This document shows positions 9,557-17,309 of a stretch of 64,000 nucleotides of DNA, in pieces (position 1 is the first letter of the stretch; each line of letters starts with the position of its first letter). This stretch comes from DIGJ01 sp041821315 (lineage in GTDB: Bacteria; Bacillota; Clostridia; Lachnospirales; Lachnospiraceae). The DNA lies in NCBI GenBank assembly GCA_041821315.1, contig JBGUEO010000013.1, positions 45,369 to 109,368 of the forward strand, given 5' to 3'. The position numbers were made by a program, and so were the translations under genes. The notes below the pieces were generated by a model, which saw only the letters and a list, made by a program, of their open reading frames with translations, made no database searches and was not told the DNA's origin.

Positions 9557-9712
9557 TTACTGTGATATTTTTTTAGTTCTTGATGTTCCTTTATTCTTAT
9601 TCATTTTTTCAACTTTACCAGAACCAACCTTTTTTTCAACTTGTAAGAAACCATCTTTAGATTTTCTCTCTTCTATAAGCTTTTTCATACTTTCCATATC
9701 TTTCATTGACAT
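9557..9712 (-). CDS. Small lysine-rich protein, 51 residues, unknown
   Basis: The ORF runs from an ATG at 9712 to TAA at 9557-9559. A good GGAGG site lies about eight bases before the ATG. The product is strongly basic (about 14 Lys) with a Met- and Glu-containing N-terminal helix (MSMKDMESMKKLIEERKSKD) and a Gly/Ser/Lys-rich tail, with no Cys and no membrane segment. It might be a nucleic-acid-binding or ribosome-associated small protein. The strong translation signal is the main support. It could be co-transcribed with the TPR gene 62 bases downstream. The 175 bases upstream of its start, up to the EIIA-like gene, show no further gene. Confidence 0.55.
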   Translation of the reverse strand: MSMKDMESMKKLIEERKSKDGFLQVEKKVGSGKVEKMNKNKGTSRTKKISQ

Positions 9713-9887
9713 TTTTTATTCCTCCATTCAAACAGTATTCCATTTTTTACATGTGTTTTAATCCTGTTTGGTGACATCAACCAAATACACACAAGTAATT
9801 ATATCATTTTTTTCAAATAATTCTACATAAACTTCTAAGTAAGTTGTAAATCAAAATATAGAATTTACACGCGAGATTTATAAAGAG

Positions 9888-10406
9888 TCATAGAGCCGCA
9901 GTAACAGTTCCAGCTCCACATTGTCCTCCGATACTATCGATATGATGAAAAAGGATTCCCGCTACCCGTTTTTTCCTTTTGATTCTTCCCTCTTTTAATT
10001 GAATCACCTCAAATATATTTTCCTGTTGCAGGACTGTAATTGTTATTTCAATATCATACCGGAGTTTTTCCATTTCATAAAAATCACAATCTAACAAAAG
10101 TGTTCCTACCTTTACTTTTTTTTTATCCTCTACAAATTTTTCTATGTATATTCCATTTAGCTCAACAATATCAGCTCCAATATAGATCCAAATCCTAACA
10201 CCACAATCCGCCTTTATTATAACTGAATGACCGTCTTTTGCAATCGATTCTATTATCCCTGATACCGGCGATACAATTTTATTACTACTCGGATAGATTG
10301 AAATACCTTTACCAAAAAACTCTTTTCGAAATACTTCGTCTTTTACCTGATTTTTGGGAATAATTTCACCATCCACAGGACTAAATATCGTTCTGTTATT
10401 CTTCAA
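9888..10406 (-). CDS. PTS EIIA(Glc)-like protein lacking the phospho-histidine, with a Gly/Ala-rich tail
   Basis: A TTG start at 10406 is set by AAAGGAGG seven bases upstream. Residues 1-150 follow the glucose-type EIIA fold: SPVDGEI near the start, SPVSGII near 46-52, a GHS histidine at 60, then IYIGADIVELNG. In functional EIIA(Glc) proteins two histidines 15 residues apart are needed, and the second accepts phosphate. Here the first is kept (His60) but the second is Tyr75. It should therefore be unable to relay phosphate in the normal way and may be a regulatory pseudo-EIIA. The last 20 or so residues, after a basic KRKKR patch, read FHHIDSIGGQCGAGTVTAAL and are not part of the usual domain. 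It lies downstream of an RpiR regulator. Confidence 0.75.
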   Translation of the reverse strand: MKNNRTIFSPVDGEIIPKNQVKDEVFRKEFFGKGISIYPSSNKIVSPVSGIIESIAKDGHSVIIKADCGVRIWIYIGADIVELNGIYIEKFVEDKKKVKVGTLLLDCDFYEMEKLRYDIEITITVLQQENIFEVIQLKEGRIKRKKRVAGILFHHIDSIGGQCGAGTVTAAL

Positions 10407-10501
10407 GGTGTTACCTCCTTTTGATTATCTGCTTCAATTGGAATATAACACCTTAATTTTTCTATCACAATATACTTTTTGTTGATTGTAATAATGGTTC
10501 A

Positions 10502-11389
10502 TTATTTTTTTAATATATTACTCATTTTTGACACTTTTGTATCAAATGAAACCTCTTTATCATAATCAAAATTAATAATGTGCTCTTGTGACATTATTTG
10601 TTCATAATCATTTACTAACATTCCCGCAACAAAAATATCCATGATATAACTAATACATTGATTGATTAAAATTCCATCCATCCCACTTTGCATCGCTTTT
10701 AGTGGTAAACGTATAACTTCATCACAGTTTTTTAAAATTTCATCGGCCAATGGACCCACAATACCTACTACATAAACTCCCAGGCGTTTTAATACTTCTG
10801 CTTCATGTATTGCTAACGGATTGTTTCCTGAAAATGTCATCACAAATGCCAAAATTTTTATTTTCTTGCAATTGGCAACCAAATAACGCTCATTCAATGT
10901 ATTATAAGCTTTACCCTCTATTCCTAATGTATTGAGTTTTTGTGAAACTCCTTCTAATAATGTATAACCAAATCCGGTTCCATAAAAATCAATTTGGTTC
11001 ATCTTAGACATTCGATTTAAAATACGTGTAAATAAATTAGAGCTATTATATAGATTAACTTCTTCCATTAACTCTTTATAAATTTCAGGTAATTTATCAA
11101 TAATGTCTCTACATGTACTAGATTCATTTATCATCATTGCATGTTTGCATGTTTTTACTGTTTCATTTTCTTTCCATTCAAAAAATAGTATCTTTTTTAA
11201 CTCCTGATACCCTGTGACACTAAGTTTCTTACATAGCCTTACAACTGTAGATTTGCTTGTAAAGGTAGCTTTTCCTAATTCCTCACAATTCATTTGTTGA
11301 AACGTATCTGGATGTTTTAAAATATATTCTGCAAGTAATTTCTCATGGTTGGTAAAATCAATGCCTCTTTGCAATTTTTCAATCAACAT
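10502..11389 (-). CDS. RpiR-family transcriptional regulator (HTH plus SIS)
   Basis: About 295 residues from the ATG at 11389, which has GGGGAG five bases upstream. An ATG seven codons earlier lacks a good site. The N-terminal 75 residues form the RpiR helix-turn-helix (TFTSKSTVVRLCKKLSVTGY). A SIS sugar-phosphate-binding domain follows (about 110-260; GTGFGYTLLEGVSQKL and FSGNNP). RpiR proteins respond to phosphosugars and often control PTS or amino-sugar genes. This fits the EIIA-like gene 95 bases downstream on the same strand, but no other PTS gene is nearby. A small palindrome AATAATG/CATTATT lies across its stop codon. Confidence 0.88.
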   Translation of the reverse strand: MLIEKLQRGIDFTNHEKLLAEYILKHPDTFQQMNCEELGKATFTSKSTVVRLCKKLSVTGYQELKKILFFEWKENETVKTCKHAMMINESSTCRDIIDKLPEIYKELMEEVNLYNSSNLFTRILNRMSKMNQIDFYGTGFGYTLLEGVSQKLNTLGIEGKAYNTLNERYLVANCKKIKILAFVMTFSGNNPLAIHEAEVLKRLGVYVVGIVGPLADEILKNCDEVIRLPLKAMQSGMDGILINQCISYIMDIFVAGMLVNDYEQIMSQEHIINFDYDKEVSFDTKVSKMSNILKK

Positions 11390-11418
11390 ACTATCTCCCC
11401 TTCCTATCATACTCTCAA

Positions 11419-12963
11419 TTATTTTATTTTCATTGTTTTTTCAATATCAATAATTCGCTGTGCCCAGCCCTTATAAAAAGCTTCTTCATGGGAAACCAAA
11501 AGCACCGTGCCTGGAAACTGTGACAGAGCCATTTGCAACGACTCTTTTGCCTGTTTATCCAGATGGTTCGTTGGTTCATCCATAACCAAAAAATTGCAAG
11601 GTTTGATGGTAAGTAGACACATTTTAACCTTCGTCTGTTCACCGCCACTTAACGTCCCAATCTCTTGCATTGCATGCTTGCTTAATATACCGCAACGGGA
11701 AAGGTGCTGGCGAACCTCCTTTACCACGAGTGATGGAAAGGCGTCGGAGACAATTTGAATCGGTGTTCGCGTTTCATCCTCCCATACCAGATCCTGTTCA
11801 AAATATCCAAGCATAACCTGTTGTGAAAATGCGCAATCTCCCTGCAAAGCTGGAATTTGTTCTACTAATGTTTTAAGCAACGTGGATTTACCAACTCCGT
11901 TAAACCCTGTGACAACAACCTTTTGTCCGCCTTTTATGGAAAAATTAAGCTCTGACAAAATCGGGTAATCATACCCTACCGACAGATGCCTCACCGTCAA
12001 ATACTCCGTTGTAGTTATCGGCAACTTGGCAAAATTAAAAACGGACTGAATCTCTTTTTGTTCGAGTGTTTCCATTTTATCCAATCGGTCGAGTTGCTTT
12101 TGTCTGCCTCTTGCCATCTTACTTTTTCTTCCTGCAATATTTTTTCGGATAAATTCCTCTGTCTTTTTAATTTCTTTTTGCTGTGAAGAATACTGCCGTA
12201 TATAGTCCGCATGCAAAAGCGTTTTCTTTTTCAGAAATTCCGAGTAACTACCAAAGTATTTTACAATCTTTCCGTTATCTAAATCACAGATACGCGTTGA
12301 AATTTTTTCCAGAAACTCATAGTCATGAGAGATTACCATAAATGCATTTTCAAGACTCACAAGGTAGTCTGCAAGCCATGTTACATGTTCCTTATCCAGA
12401 AAATTAGTTGGCTCGTCAAGTAACAAAATGTCAGGTTTTTCTAACAACAACTTTGCCAAGATTACCTTTGCCCTCTGTCCACCACTCATTTGTTCAATCG
12501 GACACTCTAAACCAATCGAGATCAAGCCTAAGCCTGAAGCAACCTGTTCAATATGTGTGTCAATCAAATAAAAGTCATAAAGTTCCAGCTGCTCCTGATA
12601 TTGTGCAGCCTGATACAAATTACTCATATCTTCGCTTGTACCTTGATTATAAAGCTCATTCATTTTTTTCTCAATGGCGTACAAGTTAAGAAATGCCGAT
12701 TTCAAAAAAGTTTTCATCGTCATACCCATGTCTATCTGGGCATACTGATCCAGATAACCTATGTCAACTTTAGGTTGCCACACCACACGTCCAGCATCTG
12801 GAATAATTTGCTCTGTGCAAATTTTTATAAGCGTGCTTTTCCCTGCTCCATTTTGACCTACAATTCCAATATGTTCACCTTTGTTAAGAGATAGCTCCGC
12901 ATCCTTAAAAAGCTGTCCCTCTCCAAATGAATGTGATAAATCCATAATTTCTAATAAACTCAT
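11419..12963 (-). CDS. ABC-F family ATPase, probable ribosome protection or translation factor
   Basis: 514 residues from the ATG at 12963. Two ABC cassettes sit in one chain with no membrane segments. The first has Walker A GQNGAGKST near 40, signature MSGGQRAK and LLLDEPTNFLD. The second has GFNGVGKST, LSGGEQTK and LVMDEPTNHLD. They are joined by a highly charged linker (about 250-300; KKTEEFIRKNIAGRKSKMARG) that in ABC-F proteins reaches the ribosomal peptidyl-transferase region. Members either adjust translation or dislodge ribosome-targeting antibiotics. The long structured leader with its own upstream ORF and terminators (13008-13381) is what is seen with drug-inducible resistance ABC-F genes, so I favour antibiotic protection. 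Drug class unknown. Confidence 0.85.
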   Translation of the reverse strand: MSLLEIMDLSHSFGEGQLFKDAELSLNKGEHIGIVGQNGAGKSTLIKICTEQIIPDAGRVVWQPKVDIGYLDQYAQIDMGMTMKTFLKSAFLNLYAIEKKMNELYNQGTSEDMSNLYQAAQYQEQLELYDFYLIDTHIEQVASGLGLISIGLECPIEQMSGGQRAKVILAKLLLEKPDILLLDEPTNFLDKEHVTWLADYLVSLENAFMVISHDYEFLEKISTRICDLDNGKIVKYFGSYSEFLKKKTLLHADYIRQYSSQQKEIKKTEEFIRKNIAGRKSKMARGRQKQLDRLDKMETLEQKEIQSVFNFAKLPITTTEYLTVRHLSVGYDYPILSELNFSIKGGQKVVVTGFNGVGKSTLLKTLVEQIPALQGDCAFSQQVMLGYFEQDLVWEDETRTPIQIVSDAFPSLVVKEVRQHLSRCGILSKHAMQEIGTLSGGEQTKVKMCLLTIKPCNFLVMDEPTNHLDKQAKESLQMALSQFPGTVLLVSHEEAFYKGWAQRIIDIEKTMKIK

Positions 12964-13020
12964 AATTATAATAATCCTTTCTTTTACATCTTCTTGCAAA
13001 TACGTAACATAAATAAAAAT

Positions 13021-13061
13021 AGCAGAAAGCAAAGATGCAATTCATGCATCTGCCTTCTGCT
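13021..13061 (-). terminator. Terminator hairpin just upstream of the ABC-F start
   Basis: AGCAGAA/TTCTGCT and GATGCA/TGCATC stack with an internal loop. They are followed on the minus strand by ATTTTTATTT. It ends about 50 bases before the ABC-F ATG, so it would stop leader transcripts before the gene. Confidence 0.65.
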
Positions 13062-13092
13062 ATGCTACAAAACCGAATAATTTTAAATAGCA

Positions 13093-13126
13093 AAAGGCTA
13101 TAGACAAAACATTGTCCATAGCCTTT
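13093..13126 (-). terminator. Second strong hairpin in the ABC-F leader
   Basis: AAAGGCTAT(G)GACAA pairs with TTGTC(T)ATAGCCTTT on the minus strand over 15 positions including one G-U pair, then continues TTGCTATTT. It could be a weak terminator or an element that competes with the hairpin at 13021-13061. Confidence 0.5.
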
Positions 13127-13211
13127 ATGAAAAATACCACAGGAAAATGAGTAATAAAATAAATGCCACCTACTACAGCTAGCCTATGTTTATTACTGCA
13201 TTTTCCGATGA

Positions 13212-13276
13212 AGTCAAAGCGGATATTCGCAATCCACTTTACTACTTGTTCATAACCGTATTACCACTTCGTGGTA
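13212..13276 (-). repeat. 65-nt two-hairpin element, copy A
   Basis: This stretch is nearly identical to 17662-17726 (four differences in 65 bases). It contains H1 (TACCAC, TTC, GTGGTA) and H2 (AAAGCGGAT/ATCCACTTT on the plus strand). In copy A the stem change becomes a G-U pair in minus-strand RNA. It starts a few bases after the stop codon of the 33-codon ORF. Confidence 0.8.
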
Positions 13277-13279
13277 AGG

Positions 13280-13381
13280 TTACATCCCATAATATTTGTC
13301 ATACTCTGTACAATGCTTCATCGGTTCGATTTGTACAGAGTTAAGTTTCCTTTTTGGTTGATCAGTCATATAAACACTCAT
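13280..13381 (-). CDS. 33-residue leader peptide ORF upstream of ABC-F
   Basis: ATG at 13381, TAA at 13280-13282. An AAGGAG site is placed correctly upstream. The peptide begins MSVYMTDQPKRKLNSVQIEP and ends in HCTEYDKYYGM. It lies directly behind a near-consensus promoter and ends four bases before the first hairpin of the leader. That is where a ribosome stalled by an antibiotic could change RNA folding. The alternative is a remnant of a longer gene now serving as leader. Confidence 0.6.
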   Translation of the reverse strand: MSVYMTDQPKRKLNSVQIEPMKHCTEYDKYYGM

Positions 13382-13410
13382 TCTTACTCTCCTTGTATTT
13401 CAATGTATTA

Positions 13411-13439
13411 GTTTTATCATAATCATTTGTATTTGTCAA
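13411..13439 (-). promoter_or_regulatory. Promoter for the ABC-F leader transcript
   Basis: On the minus strand TTGACA (13434-13439) is 17 bases from TAAAAC (13411-13416), about 30 bases before the leader ORF start. The -35 is perfect and the -10 is moderate. Confidence 0.55.
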
Positions 13440-13466
13440 TATCGCATTCTTTCTATACTTTAAGAA

Positions 13467-13513
13467 TTGACAAAGCGCAACCTATTGCATATAATAAGCA
13501 ATAGGTTGCGCTT
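13467..13513 (+). promoter_or_regulatory. Consensus promoter overlapped by a perfect 16-bp inverted repeat
   Basis: TTGACA (13467-13472), 17 bases, TATAAT (13490-13495) is a full-consensus promoter for the MarR/flavodoxin operon. A perfect inverted repeat, AAGCGCAACCTATTGC at 13473-13488 and its complement at 13498-13513, fills the spacer and straddles the -10 box. A bound dimer, probably the MarR protein itself, would block RNA polymerase. The repeat could also fold at the 5' end of the RNA. Confidence 0.8.
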
Positions 13514-13534
13514 TTGAATGGAGGTAAATGAACT

Positions 13535-13999
13535 ATGGACATTGAAACAAACCCATATTTGTTTGGCAGCATATTTTTGCTATCAAATAAGCTACAAACA
13601 CTGGGAGATCGCTATTTGCAAGAAATTACCGTAAAACAATGGTTTTTACTAATAATGATTCACAATCTTGGCAAAGAGCAACCCTCGGTCACTGAAGTGG
13701 CTACATATATTGGCAGTACCCGACAAAATGTGCGCAAAATGTTGAAGGTTCTATCAACCAAAGGATATGTGGAGCTCACTGTCAATCAACAAGACAAACG
13801 GAATCTGTCGGTGGTATTGACTTCTCAAACTTACCGCTTTTTCACGCAATTTGAAACCAAGGGCAATGCTTTTTTGCAGCAACTCTTTTATAATATTAAT
13901 ACCACGCTGCTCGAAAACAGTCGACAAACTTTTGAATCCCTGTTTGAAAACATAGAAAGGATGGAACATAACAATGGCAAAAATAGCAGTAATATATAA
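13535..13999 (+). CDS. MarR-family regulator
   Basis: 154 residues with a winged helix-turn-helix at about 50-110 (PSVTEVATYIGSTRQNVRKMLKVL, then a wing NQQDKRNLSVVLT). A ribosome binding site GGAGG lies eight bases from the ATG. The gene overlaps the flavodoxin gene by 26 bases. It is transcribed from a consensus promoter containing a perfect 16-bp palindrome, so it probably represses its own operon. MarR proteins paired with flavoproteins often respond to oxidants or phenolic compounds; that is only family knowledge here. Confidence 0.88.
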   Translation: MDIETNPYLFGSIFLLSNKLQTLGDRYLQEITVKQWFLLIMIHNLGKEQPSVTEVATYIGSTRQNVRKMLKVLSTKGYVELTVNQQDKRNLSVVLTSQTYRFFTQFETKGNAFLQQLFYNINTTLLENSRQTFESLFENIERMEHNNGKNSSNI

Positions 14000-14525
14000 A
14001 TCCAAATATGGCTTTACAAAAAAATACGCTCAGTGGATTTCAGAAGAACTGGGGGCTGACCTACTGAAAGCCGAACAAACGAAACCTGCTACATTACAAG
14101 GATATGATGCGATTATTTATGGTGGTGGACTGTATGCAGGAGGTGTTAATGGCATTTCTTTGATTACGAAAAATTTTAGAAGTATCTGCAACAAGAAGCT
14201 TTTTCTTTTTACCGTGGGTGCTGCTGATGTGACCGATTCGCAAAATATTAACACGATTCGCAATGCGCTCAACCGCGTCCTTACACCTGAAATGCAGGGA
14301 AAAATTAAGATCTATCACTTACGGGGAGGCATGGACTATGACCAAATGAATTTCATGCATCGTACCATGATAGATATGATGATGAAAATGATACGAAAAA
14401 AGCAAGAAAGCGAACTGCGTAGCGATGATAAAGCGATGATTGAAACCTACGGACAAAAAGTAGACTTTACTGATCGCTTGGCAATTACTCCTATCATTGA
14501 GGCGATAAGAACAGAAACAAATTAA
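13974..14525 (+). CDS. Flavodoxin-domain protein (HemG-like)
   Basis: 183 residues. The N-terminal strand and phosphate loop IAVIYKSKYGFTKKYA match the FMN-binding loop of flavodoxins. A second loop, YGGGLYAGG, lies near residue 50. The C-terminal third contains a Met-rich helix (MHRTMIDMMMKMIRKK) seen in the flavodoxin-like protoporphyrinogen oxidase/HemG-type family. Its start lies inside the MarR gene, so translation is probably coupled. It likely carries FMN and acts in electron transfer or redox defence under control of the MarR protein. Confidence 0.82.
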   Translation: MAKIAVIYKSKYGFTKKYAQWISEELGADLLKAEQTKPATLQGYDAIIYGGGLYAGGVNGISLITKNFRSICNKKLFLFTVGAADVTDSQNINTIRNALNRVLTPEMQGKIKIYHLRGGMDYDQMNFMHRTMIDMMMKMIRKKQESELRSDDKAMIETYGQKVDFTDRLAITPIIEAIRTETN

Positions 14526-14532
14526 CTATAAC

Positions 14533-14739
14533 ACCACCTATAATAAACGAAAGAAAATGCCTCAACTACTCAAAGATATCATCGAACAGGTAGAAGATAC
14601 TACTTTTTCTCGAGCACATTTTGTTGCGTATGCAGCATACAGTCTAAACTTTAAAATAGTCTATTATTTATTAAGCGACGACTATGACATATATATGGAT
14701 ATTCATCAAGAAGTAAATTTCCTCATAAAAGATGTTTAG
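14533..14739 (+). pseudogene. C-terminal remnant of an MscS-type mechanosensitive channel
   Basis: The stretch IIEQVEDTTFSRAHFVAYAA followed by YSLNFKIVYYLLSDDYDIYM and DIHQEVNF closely resembles the C-terminal cytoplasmic domain of small-conductance mechanosensitive channel proteins (usual pattern FDRAHFxxYGDFSLNFEVVYYVLSSDYNxYMDIQQEIN). The membrane part is absent, there is no ribosome binding site, and a TAG interrupts the frame before the usual end. I read it as the tail of a deleted gene. Confidence 0.65.
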
Positions 14740-14840
14740 AAAGGTATTGATGAGCTGTATCTCATCCAAGTATTAGAAATGCAAGAATAAGTCTTATTTA
14801 TGGTATAGCACAATAACTGCTTGAAAACATATTTTTTTAA

Positions 14841-14881
14841 TTCTAACAAAAAAACGGTATTTATCCGTTTTTTTGTTAGAA
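14841..14881. terminator. Bidirectional intrinsic terminator
   Basis: A perfect 17-bp inverted repeat (TTCTAACAAAAAAACGG and its complement) has a 7-base loop and contains T runs in both orientations. It ends the plus-strand transcript of the flavodoxin region and can also serve minus-strand transcripts from the BspA-type gene. Confidence 0.8.
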
Positions 14882-14955
14882 TTATTTAATTGGCTTCGAC
14901 GTAAAAATGACGACCATGAAATAATTACGATCTATCAATAGTCGCGCTCTACATC

Positions 14956-16113
14956 TTATTTCACATACTTGACGTAAAAATGAGCTTGATCTTCCGACAC
15001 GCTATCCGCATTTTGAATGGATTTTGCCAGTTTTGATCCTTTTTTTATAATTAATGTGCCCTCTTTCAGTCCTTTCCATTGATAAGGTTCAAACTCTTTG
15101 ACTTTTGACTTAGAAAAATCAATCATTGTTAGTCCTTCAATCTCACCAAATGCACCACCTGCTACAACACAAACATCGTTTGGAACAGTAAATACACCAT
15201 TCTCTCGTTTAACACTTGGTAATAATTGAAATATCGTTTTATTATTTTTATATTTACTATAGATAACACCTTTGGATACCGCCATATACTTGTTCTTTTT
15301 ATCTATGTTTACCGTAGATAACTTGGTGCACCCCATGAATGTACCTTCTTTTATTGCATATACATCAGAAGAAATGCTTACTTTTTTAAGTGAAGTACAA
15401 TGTGCAAATACCTTATATCCTAAATAAGTAATACCTCCCTTTTTTATCTTAACAGTATTTAGCTTCGTACAACTATCAAAGGCATTTGGAGAAATTGACT
15501 TACAGGTTCCCGGAATGGTTACTTGTGTAAGGTTAACTGCTCCAAAAAAAGCCTGTTCTCCAATATCTGTTACTTCCTTTGGTATGGTATAAGTACCTTT
15601 CCGCCCTCCCGGATAGGCTTCTAGGATTACAGTATCTCCGTATTTTGAAATTAGTACCCCATCCTTCGCCTTATATATTTTATTCTTTTTTGCTACTGTA
15701 AATTTTACTAGATTTTCGCAGGATACAAAAGCATTTGAGGTACTCTTCATAGAAGCCGGAATACCGATTTGCGTTAGATTTAAGCAGTTCCCAAATACTT
15801 CATTCCCAAGCTTTTCGATTCCTTCCCCTATGGTTACTTTTGTAAGGGTTTCATTTGCTTCAAATACATGACTAGAAATATTTGATACTTTTTTCCCCTT
15901 AATCTTCCCTGGAATTGTTATCTCACCACCTTCTCCTTGATAACCGGTAATACAATAGGTGTTACTGCCATCCCATTCCTCGATATAGGAAAATCCATCA
16001 CTTGTTACCATTGTATCTGTTTCCGCCTTTGCTCCCATTGGAGCTCCCAATACAATTAGTATAACTAGGGCTATCCCTTTCCATATCTTAAATTTATGTT
16101 TATTATTTTTCAT
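14956..16113 (-). CDS. Secreted BspA-type leucine-rich-repeat protein
   Basis: 385 residues with a typical signal peptide (basic start, hydrophobic IALVILIVLGAPMGAKA, cleavage near AKA). The mature part has about eight BspA/Treponema-type LRR units with the pattern VTIPxxVxxIGxxAFxxCxxLxxVxI, for example VTIGEGIEKLGNEVFGNCLN and ITLPG-like segments. The final domain is short and basic. There is no LPxTG or SLH anchor, so it is presumably released or held by charge. Such proteins are abundant in Lachnospiraceae and take part in surface binding. The next gene upstream on this strand also encodes a secreted protein. Confidence 0.88.
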   Translation of the reverse strand: MKNNKHKFKIWKGIALVILIVLGAPMGAKAETDTMVTSDGFSYIEEWDGSNTYCITGYQGEGGEITIPGKIKGKKVSNISSHVFEANETLTKVTIGEGIEKLGNEVFGNCLNLTQIGIPASMKSTSNAFVSCENLVKFTVAKKNKIYKAKDGVLISKYGDTVILEAYPGGRKGTYTIPKEVTDIGEQAFFGAVNLTQVTIPGTCKSISPNAFDSCTKLNTVKIKKGGITYLGYKVFAHCTSLKKVSISSDVYAIKEGTFMGCTKLSTVNIDKKNKYMAVSKGVIYSKYKNNKTIFQLLPSVKRENGVFTVPNDVCVVAGGAFGEIEGLTMIDFSKSKVKEFEPYQWKGLKEGTLIIKKGSKLAKSIQNADSVSEDQAHFYVKYVK

Positions 16114-16199
16114 CTTGGTATCAATTCCTTTCTCGGTTTATACGTTTCATAAATGGAACTTTTTTTTCAAAGATATTTGCTTTTTTTAAAATTTCATCA

Positions 16200-17180
16200 C
16201 TACCTATTTCTTAGTTTATCTTCTTCTGAATAGTCGTAGAAAAATCCTTCAATATTTTTAGCCTTACTCAAATCCGTAATTTTTCCATACCCTTCAAAAA
16301 ATCTGGAAGGTATTGTAACTTCCCATATCAAATCGTTCCCATCAATCGTAAGTGAAGCTGGGCATATTTCTTCGGGTGCTGGATCAGACCAATAATAAAA
16401 ACCTGTAATTGCATCTGATGGACCTTTCTCTGTTTCATTTTCCTTATCTTTATAAATACTAGACATAACCATAAATTGCATGTCTGACCCCTTTAATTTA
16501 AACTCTACTCTCCAAAAACATCGCGCATAATTGACATTTATATTTGGTAGGTTCATATCATAGCTATTTTTTAAATAAGGATCTGTTAAGGTTATTTTTA
16601 TACTATTCTCACCAGTCGCTTCTATCTTCGCTTTCCGTTTTCCTGTTACTATTGTATCTTCTTTGTTTTTTTCTATTTTTACTGATTTTTCTAAAGAATA
16701 CGTTCCATAATAATAAACTTTATTTACTTTTTTGTATGCTCGCATACGAAATTTGTAGCTTTTGCCAGCCTCTAAATCAGAGGCTGTATACTTCGTTGTA
16801 CTATTCTTCTTTACTGTAGCTATTTTTTTGTATTTTTTCCCTTCTTGTGCACAATATATCATGTATCCAGTCGCTGAACTCACCTTTCTCCATTTTAGCT
16901 TAACGTTACCCTTAGCATCTGCATCTACTGTTGTAAGTGATACTTTTTTCAATACCTTTTTAACTAACGCTTTTTTACTATCTGCTCCTTTGACCGATTG
17001 ATTACTCGCTTTTTCTGTGAATGTTTCTAATGCTAAAGTACGAACCATACACTCCTTATTTGCTGCCTTGACACTACTGGATGCTGGTGTTGCTAAAGAA
17101 GCTGTAATTACTATAAACACACATACTAATATTCTTATTCTAGTAATTTTGCCCAAAACTAAATTCTGTCCATTTTTCAT
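16200..17180 (-). CDS. Secreted fibronectin type III-domain protein
   Basis: 326 residues. A long N-terminal region carries a hydrophobic signal segment (ILVCVFIVITASLATPASS). One fibronectin type III domain lies at about 90-175 (LKWRKVSSATGYMIYCAQEG, then YKFRMRAYKK). A C-terminal beta-rich domain of about 140 residues is not recognised; it contains FWRVEFKLKG and LIWEVTIPS. It resembles carbohydrate-binding or cell-surface modules but no specific family can be claimed. It is probably exported and may belong with the BspA-type gene 86 bases downstream on the same strand. Confidence 0.75.
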   Translation of the reverse strand: MKNGQNLVLGKITRIRILVCVFIVITASLATPASSSVKAANKECMVRTLALETFTEKASNQSVKGADSKKALVKKVLKKVSLTTVDADAKGNVKLKWRKVSSATGYMIYCAQEGKKYKKIATVKKNSTTKYTASDLEAGKSYKFRMRAYKKVNKVYYYGTYSLEKSVKIEKNKEDTIVTGKRKAKIEATGENSIKITLTDPYLKNSYDMNLPNINVNYARCFWRVEFKLKGSDMQFMVMSSIYKDKENETEKGPSDAITGFYYWSDPAPEEICPASLTIDGNDLIWEVTIPSRFFEGYGKITDLSKAKNIEGFFYDYSEEDKLRNR

Positions 17181-17309
17181 TATTTCGACCTCTTTCCCAT
17201 TGATTTGTTATTCTAGTTAAACATATATACTATTATTTTATCACAGTCCCCCATTTCTTTCAGACAATCTCTTTATAATATCTTAAGAAGTAGTTGTATA
17301 ATATTAAGA

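Larger units (their letters stand above)
13008..13277 (-). promoter_or_regulatory. Structured, attenuator-like leader of the ABC-F gene
   Basis: Between the stop of a 33-codon upstream ORF and the ABC-F start, the minus-strand RNA can form five hairpins in order. H1 is TTACCAC/GTGGTAA at 13261-13277. H2 is AAAGTGGAT/ATCCGCTTT at 13216-13240. H3 is a long stem pairing 13143-13158 with 13189-13205 (one bulge). H4 pairs 13093-13107 with 13112-13126 (one G-U). H5 at 13021-13061 is followed by a T-rich tract. H2 and H4 contain pairs that are G-U only in the minus-strand RNA and mismatched on the other strand, which supports function as minus-strand RNA. The layout suggests translation-dependent transcription attenuation. 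The mechanism is inferred. Confidence 0.6.

Noticed and set aside
9888..10406. Treating the EIIA-like protein as a normal glucose PTS component
   Set aside because: The phospho-accepting His is replaced by Tyr75 and no EIIB or EIIC gene is nearby.
12905..13093. 62-codon minus-strand ORF in the ABC-F leader
   Set aside because: It overlaps the ABC-F start and spans the terminator hairpins. The 33-codon ORF further upstream has the proper translation signals.
13212..13276. Possible insertion-sequence end
   Set aside because: The 65-nt element has no transposase, no target duplication and no terminal repeats. Its hairpins and fixed position before terminators fit an RNA element better.
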